Shown: piece by piece, positions 14,282 to 18,325 of the stretch
Layout of the letters: each line of letters starts with the position of its first letter
Numbering within the stretch: the stretch's first letter is position 1
From: Thermodesulfovibrio sp.
GTDB lineage: Bacteria > Nitrospirota > Thermodesulfovibrionia > Thermodesulfovibrionales > Thermodesulfovibrionaceae
Direction: 5' to 3'
Assembly (NCBI GenBank): GCA_026415995.1
Contig: JAOAGB010000081.1
Span: 1-18,325, forward strand
Length of the DNA: 18,325 bases
Translations under genes and position numbers: made by a program
Notes under the pieces: generated by a model
Seen by the model: the letters and a program-made list of their open reading frames with translations, nothing else
The model's database searches: none
Told to the model about the DNA's origin: nothing

Positions 14282-16176
14282 TTATTATCTTTATCCTCTA
14301 CCTCTGCCTCTATGACATCGTCATCTTTCTTTGACTGCGTGCTACTTCCCGTCCCTTGTCCTGAAGTAGATGCCTTTTTATAAAGTTCTTCAGCTATCCT
14401 GTGAGAAGCTTTTGCAAGTTCTTCAACAGCAGCTTTTATTTCATTGACATCATTGCTTGTATCCTTAATTCTTCTACATTTTTCAATAGCTTCCTCAATT
14501 CTTTTCTTTTCATCTTCTGACACTTTGTCTCCCATGTCTCTAAGCGTTTTCTCAACAGTGTATATCATGTTGTCAGCGTCATTTCTTGCCTCAGCAAGTG
14601 CCTTTTTGCGCCTGTCTTCCTCAGCATGGGCTTCAGCCTCTCTAACCATTTTCTTTATTTCTTCCTCACTAAGTCCGCTTGAAGCAGTAATTCTGATAGA
14701 TTGTTCTTTACCAGTTGCCAGGTCCTTTGCAGATACATGTAATATTCCATTGGCGTCGATATCAAAGGTAACCTCTATCTGAGGAATACCTCGTGGTGCT
14801 GGTGGAATTCCCACAAGCTCAAAAACACCGAGGAGCTTATTGTCAGCAGCCATTTCTCTTTCGCCTTGATAAACCTTTATCGTAACTGCTGTCTGATTAT
14901 CAGCAGCAGTTGTGAATATTTGAGATTTTTTGGTTGGTATAGTTGTATTTCTCTCAATTATCTTCGTAAATACTCCACCTAATGTCTCAATCCCCAGTGA
15001 GAGAGGAGTTACATCAAGAAGTAATACCTCCTTTACTTCACCTTTAAGAATGGCTCCTTGAATAGCCGCACCAACTGCAACAACTTCATCAGGATTAACA
15101 CCTTTATGAGGCTCTTTTCCAAAGAAATCCTGCACAACTTTCTGCACCTTTGGAGTCCTTGTCTGTCCACCGACAAGTATCACTTCGTCTATCTGGGAAG
15201 TTGAAAGTCCTGCATCAGAGAGGGCTTTTTTACATGGCTCAAGACTTCTTTCAATTAGATCATCAACAAGCTGTTCCAACTTAGCACGGCTCAGTTTCAT
15301 AAGTAAATGCTTCGGACCTGAAGCATCAGCTGTTATGAACGGTAAATTTATCTCTGTTTCCATGGCAGAACTAAGTTCTATTTTTGCTCTTTCAGCCGCC
15401 TCTTTAAGTCTCTGAAGTGCCATTCTATCTTTACGAAGATCTATTCCCTCTTGTTTTTTGAACTCATCAATAAGCCAATCCATTACCCTTATATCAAAAT
15501 CATCACCACCTAAATAGGTATCTCCATTTGTTGCCTTAACTTCAATAACACCTTCACCTATTTCAAGTATGGAGATATCAAAAGTCCCACCACCAAGGTC
15601 ATAGACAGCTATTTTTTCCTCCTTTTTCTTATCCAATCCATATGCAAGCGCTGCAGCTGTGGGCTCATTTATAATCCTTAAAACATTGAGTCCTGCAATA
15701 CGTCCTGCATCCTTTGTTGCCTGACGCTGACTATCATCAAAATAGGCTGGAACCGTTATTACTGCATCGGTAACAGGTTCTCCTAAGTAATCCTCTGCTG
15801 CCTGTTTAAGTTTCTGAAGTATCATAGCAGAAATTTCAGGTGGAGAATATCTCTTTCCCATTATCTCTACATGGGCATCACCATTTGGAGCCTCTACGAT
15901 TTTGTATGGAAGCCTCTTCTTTGCCTCCTGAACCTCTGGAGAGTTATATTTTCTTCCCATAAGTCTCTTTATAGAAAAAATTGTATTTTCAGGATTTGTT
16001 ATTGCCTGTCTTTTTGCAACTTGTCCAACAAGTCTTTCTCCCTTATCAGTGAAGGCAACCACAGATGGTGTGGTTCTTTGTCCTTCCTGATTTGGGATAA
16101 CAACAGGCTCCCCACCTACTACTACTGCCACAACAGAGTTTGTTGTACCAAGGTCTATTCCTATTGCCTTTCCCAT
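14278..16176 (-). CDS. dnaK: chaperone DnaK (Hsp70)
   Basis: ATP-dependent Hsp70 chaperone, 632 residues, normal for bacterial DnaK. The N-terminal ATPase domain has IGIDLGTTNS at 5-14, AYFDDSQRQATKDAG near residue 148 and YDLGGGTFD near 192. The substrate domain follows around 380-500 (DVTPLSLGIETLGG), then a helical lid and the acidic tail DDDVIEAEVEDKD. It has a strong GGAGG Shine-Dalgarno 7 bases before the ATG (16184-16188), distinctly better than those of its operon neighbours, which fits high expression. It lies 18 bases after the grpE stop, with two RNA stem-loops just before the grpE stop. Confidence 0.99.
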   Translation of the reverse strand: MGKAIGIDLGTTNSVVAVVVGGEPVVIPNQEGQRTTPSVVAFTDKGERLVGQVAKRQAITNPENTIFSIKRLMGRKYNSPEVQEAKKRLPYKIVEAPNGDAHVEIMGKRYSPPEISAMILQKLKQAAEDYLGEPVTDAVITVPAYFDDSQRQATKDAGRIAGLNVLRIINEPTAAALAYGLDKKKEEKIAVYDLGGGTFDISILEIGEGVIEVKATNGDTYLGGDDFDIRVMDWLIDEFKKQEGIDLRKDRMALQRLKEAAERAKIELSSAMETEINLPFITADASGPKHLLMKLSRAKLEQLVDDLIERSLEPCKKALSDAGLSTSQIDEVILVGGQTRTPKVQKVVQDFFGKEPHKGVNPDEVVAVGAAIQGAILKGEVKEVLLLDVTPLSLGIETLGGVFTKIIERNTTIPTKKSQIFTTAADNQTAVTIKVYQGEREMAADNKLLGVFELVGIPPAPRGIPQIEVTFDIDANGILHVSAKDLATGKEQSIRITASSGLSEEEIKKMVREAEAHAEEDRRKKALAEARNDADNMIYTVEKTLRDMGDKVSEDEKKRIEEAIEKCRRIKDTSNDVNEIKAAVEELAKASHRIAEELYKKASTSGQGTGSSTQSKKDDDVIEAEVEDKDNK

Positions 16177-16194
16177 AAATAATCCTCCTTTAAT

Positions 16195-16791
16195 TTAATT
16201 CTCAACACCCGAAGGGTGTGCTCCACCCTCATCTGAGGGCTTTGGCTTTTTGGATACTACCACAAGAGGTTCTCTAAGAAGTTTATCCTTATAAAAATAT
16301 CCTTTACGTAGTTCTTCAACAACTATATTTTCTTCTTTGTCTTCTGTTTCCATAGTCGTAACTGCATGATGTAATTCCGGATTAAAAGGTTGTCCTACGG
16401 AATCAATGGGCTTTACTCCATATTTTTCAAGAATTCGGAAAAATTCTTTGAGAGTGTTTTCAACGCCTGTCTTCATGCTTTCAAACCATTTAGAACTTTC
16501 CTCACCTGATGCATGTTTTACTGCTAATTCAAAGTTATCTATCACGGGTAATAAATCCTTGATAAGCTTTTCATTAGAATAATTTATTATTTCCTCTCTT
16601 TCTCGCTGAACAATTCTTTTGTAATTTTCAAATTCTGCATAGAGTCTCAAATATTTATCTTTCTGCTCAGCCAATTCATTTTGAAGTGTTTGAACTATAT
16701 CTCTTGGTTTGTCCTCCAATGCTGCACCTTCATATTTTAACTCCTCAGAATCTTTATCTTCTGTTAAATCTTCCTTTTTTAAATCTTCCAT
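16195..16791 (-). CDS. grpE: nucleotide exchange factor GrpE
   Basis: Dimeric nucleotide exchange factor for DnaK, acting also as a thermosensor in some bacteria. In 198 residues there is an acidic disordered N-terminus (about 1-30), a long coiled-coil helix (about 35-90, LAEQKDKYLRLYAEFENYK), and a C-terminal beta domain with the family signature GYFYKDKLLREPLVVVSKKP near residue 165. The last 20 residues (SDEGGAHPSGVEN) are unusually Gly/Pro-rich and poorly conserved; their DNA folds into two hairpins (16205-16239). A TAGGAGGGAG overlap of hrcA stop and Shine-Dalgarno precedes the ATG. Confidence 0.97.
   Translation of the reverse strand: MEDLKKEDLTEDKDSEELKYEGAALEDKPRDIVQTLQNELAEQKDKYLRLYAEFENYKRIVQREREEIINYSNEKLIKDLLPVIDNFELAVKHASGEESSKWFESMKTGVENTLKEFFRILEKYGVKPIDSVGQPFNPELHHAVTTMETEDKEENIVVEELRKGYFYKDKLLREPLVVVSKKPKPSDEGGAHPSGVEN
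16205..16239 (-). other. tandem stem-loops at the grpE 3' end, before dnaK
   Basis: In the mRNA (- strand), CCCTCA/TGAGGG (16226-16239, 6-bp stem, 2-base loop) is followed by ACACCC/GGGTGT (16205-16219, 6-bp stem, UUC loop). A third pairing, GGGTG with CACCC (16214-16228), excludes both. No T-run follows, so it is not a classical terminator. It could be a processing site, attenuator or temperature-sensitive switch ahead of the dnaK Shine-Dalgarno. The pairings are seen directly; function is inference. Confidence 0.45.
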
Positions 16792-16800
16792 AACTCCCTC

Positions 16801-17847
16801 CTATTCTGACAGTGTATCCGTTAATGACTTTGCAAAAGCATTCACAAGCATTATAGCTCTCTGATAATCCATTCTCTTTGGCCCAACAAGAGCAATGACA
16901 CCTAAGGATTTATCCCTCTCCTTGTAAGGTGAAGCAATAATGCTTAGGCTTCTTAATTCCTCAATAGGATTTTCATCGCCTATTATAATCTTTATGTCAT
17001 CATTTTCAGAAATATTCTCGAATAATTTTATTAAAAGATGTCTGTCCTGAATAGTTTTAGCAATTTCCCTTAGCTTTTCAATATCAGAAAAATCAGGTAG
17101 ATGCATAATATTATAAAGCCCTGATATATAAAGATCTTCTCTTGAAAAATAAAGTGCCTGTTGACACATCTTTAAAATTTTTGCAATCAACTTATCCCAA
17201 AATATCTTTTCTCTTTTAATTCTTAAAAATAGGTCTTCTCTTATTTCATCAAAAGCTTTGCCCTGATAATTACTATTCACAAAATCAGCAAGATTACTTA
17301 ATTCCTGTTGTGTTATTTCAGGATAAGCTTTTATTATTTTATTTTTAACAATCCCTTTATCATTAACAACTACAGCTATTACAAGATCATCTCTAAATTT
17401 TATGAAATCAACTCTATGTAGGGTAGTTTTATCAGTCTCAGGTAAAAGAGCAAGTCCCAGATATTTTGTAGCCTGAGAAAGACTTTGTGTGGTCTCAAGA
17501 AATAGAGAATTCATATTATTTCTAAGTTTTCTAAGCTTTTTAGTTAAACTCTCTACAAATCTTTTTATTTCTGCAGATTGTAATTTAAGGGTTTCTTGAA
17601 ATATACAGTCCACATAAAATCTATAGGCTCTGTCTGTAGGAACCCTTCCTGCAGAGGTATGAGGTTGAAAAAGAAACCCTTCATCCTCTAAATCTGACAT
17701 TATATTTCTTATGGTAGCAGAACATACATTAAAGCCATACTTTTTCATTATATATCTAGAGCCTACAGGTTCCGGCTTTTCAATATATGACTCTACTACT
17801 GCACATAAAACTCTTTTTGTTCTTTCATCAAGCATTATATTCTTCAT
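16801..17847 (-). CDS. hrcA: heat-inducible transcription repressor HrcA
   Basis: Repressor that binds CIRCE operators and, with GroEL help, controls class I heat-shock genes. In 348 residues there is an N-terminal winged helix (about 1-75, RTKRVLCAVVESYIEKPEPVGS and CSATIRNIMSDLEDEGFL), the family signature TSAGRVPTDRAYRFYVD near residue 64-80, and the GAF-like dimerisation core with the inserted domain. Length is normal. Its own start lies 1 base inside the CIRCE at 17849-17875, so it is autoregulated. It is the first gene of the operon; the stop overlaps the grpE Shine-Dalgarno. Confidence 0.98.
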   Translation of the reverse strand: MKNIMLDERTKRVLCAVVESYIEKPEPVGSRYIMKKYGFNVCSATIRNIMSDLEDEGFLFQPHTSAGRVPTDRAYRFYVDCIFQETLKLQSAEIKRFVESLTKKLRKLRNNMNSLFLETTQSLSQATKYLGLALLPETDKTTLHRVDFIKFRDDLVIAVVVNDKGIVKNKIIKAYPEITQQELSNLADFVNSNYQGKAFDEIREDLFLRIKREKIFWDKLIAKILKMCQQALYFSREDLYISGLYNIMHLPDFSDIEKLREIAKTIQDRHLLIKLFENISENDDIKIIIGDENPIEELRSLSIIASPYKERDKSLGVIALVGPKRMDYQRAIMLVNAFAKSLTDTLSE

Positions 17848-17848
17848 T

Positions 17849-17875
17849 TTAGCACTCCAAATATTTAAGTGCTAA
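17849..17875 (-). promoter_or_regulatory. CIRCE operator (HrcA binding site)
   Basis: The sequence on the + strand is TTAGCACTC, 9 bases, then AAGTGCTAA; the consensus TTAGCACTC-N9-GAGTGCTAA is matched except that the innermost G of the right arm is A. It ends 1 base before the hrcA ATG. On the coding strand a GGAG (17855-17858) sits 7 bases before the ATG, so the hrcA ribosome binding site lies inside the operator and could also be masked by the RNA hairpin the repeat can form. Confidence 0.95.
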
Positions 17876-17881
17876 CACTTA

Positions 17882-17911
17882 AAATTACCATGAAAAATCT
17901 AAAAAAGTCAA
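17882..17911 (-). promoter_or_regulatory. candidate hrcA operon promoter
   Basis: On the - strand TTGACT (17906-17911, 5 of 6 to TTGACA) is followed by an 18-base spacer and TAATTT (17882-17887, 3 of 6 to TATAAT). Transcription would begin about at the first base of the CIRCE, which is the usual arrangement for HrcA control. The -35 is good and the -10 is weak. Confidence 0.5.
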
Positions 17912-17924
17912 ATATTATTCATTA

Positions 17925-17952
17925 TTGTAAAATTGCTCTAAATCCTTATGAT
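17925..17952 (+). promoter_or_regulatory. candidate mltG promoter
   Basis: TTGTAA (17925-17930, 4 of 6), a 16-base spacer and TATGAT (17947-17952, 5 of 6) point toward mltG, with the start codon only about 10 bases past the expected start site. It is divergent from the hrcA promoter. The fit is modest in AT-rich DNA. Confidence 0.35.
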
Positions 17953-17968
17953 TTGATATTATTAAAAA

Positions 17969-18325
17969 ATGAAAATTTGGAAAGCCCTTTTAATTGTCTT
18001 TATAGCTTACTTAATCTTCATTGGCTTATATGTAGCCATAGAATTAACAAAACCTTTAAAAATAAAAGAAGAAATAGAAGTATACATACCAAAAGGGTCA
18101 AGTTTTACTTATATCGCCTCTACTTTTAAAGAAAAAGGAATCATTCAAAATGAATTGCTCTTTAAAATCACAGGAAGAATTCTCGGCATTGAAAAAAGAG
18201 CAAGAGCAGGTTATTATCTCATAACTAAAGAAATGAGCTTACTTGAAATTTTAGAAAAACTTTTACGGGGTAAAATAATAGAATACACCCTTACAATTGT
18301 AGAAGGTGATAGCCTTTTTGAAATA
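17969..18325 (+). CDS. mltG: endolytic transglycosylase MltG, 5' part (runs off the right edge)
   Basis: MltG cleaves nascent peptidoglycan glycan strands, setting their length, from the periplasmic face of the inner membrane. The first 119 codons are open to the edge of the window. One N-terminal membrane helix (about residues 4-24, KALLIVFIAYLIFIGLYVA) is followed by the LysM-like region with VYIPKGSSFTYIASTF, GIIQNELLF, ARAGYYLI and TIVEGDSLFEI, all in the order seen in the MltG/YceG family. The catalytic Glu lies beyond the window. The ATG at 17969 gives the standard short cytoplasmic tail plus helix; no Shine-Dalgarno is visible. It is divergent from hrcA. Confidence 0.9.
   Translation, partial: MKIWKALLIVFIAYLIFIGLYVAIELTKPLKIKEEIEVYIPKGSSFTYIASTFKEKGIIQNELLFKITGRILGIEKRARAGYYLITKEMSLLEILEKLLRGKIIEYTLTIVEGDSLFEI

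Noticed and set aside
17869..18129. An 86-codon open frame on the + strand starting inside the CIRCE
   Set aside because: It overlaps the operator and the true mltG frame, has no Shine-Dalgarno and no recognisable protein features; the mltG frame from 17969 has a clear membrane anchor and family motifs.

Overview
The window is AT-rich bacterial DNA from a Gram-negative organism: it carries lpxK (lipid A synthesis), an outer-membrane-style lipoprotein signal and a DevBCA/MacAB-like envelope exporter. Low GC, the gene content and the protein style resemble a Nitrospirota lineage such as Thermodesulfovibrio. That placement is an impression from sequence style and was not tested by a search. Nearly all of the sequence is coding, genes are packed with 1-4 bp overlaps, and I see no tRNA, rRNA, CRISPR array, insertion sequence or prophage.

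Left block (11-5003, + strand): a housekeeping run of era, a DUF151 bifunctional-nuclease-family gene, recO, a 55-codon four-cysteine protein, a MarC-family membrane protein, a corrinoid adenosyltransferase, a histidine phosphatase (possibly CobC-like) and lpxK. The last three overlap end to start and are surely co-transcribed.

Middle block (5000-10520, - strand): a tight six-gene operon reading cupin, cobalamin-binding sensor, FtsX/MacB-type permease, ABC ATPase, HlyD-type adaptor, and an NAD(P)-binding SDR with a DUF2867 C-terminus. The sensor has the Wx9EH signature of the CarH/LitR adenosylcobalamin photoreceptor cap plus a cobalamin-binding His, but no MerR DNA-binding domain. This is the most interesting system here: a candidate cobalamin- (possibly light-) responsive module coupled to export of an envelope or lipid-like compound. 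The adenosyltransferase in the left block could make its cofactor.

Next (10623-13073, - strand) is a complete metal-uptake ABC transporter of the ZnuABC/MntABC type: lipoprotein, ATPase, permease. Then (13181-17847, - strand) comes the heat-shock operon hrcA-grpE-dnaK-dnaJ, controlled by a CIRCE operator that contains the hrcA Shine-Dalgarno. Finally, the first 119 codons of mltG diverge from hrcA and run off the right edge. The intergenic stretches (10521-10622, 13074-13180, 17848-17968) are all short; only the last shows a clear regulatory site.
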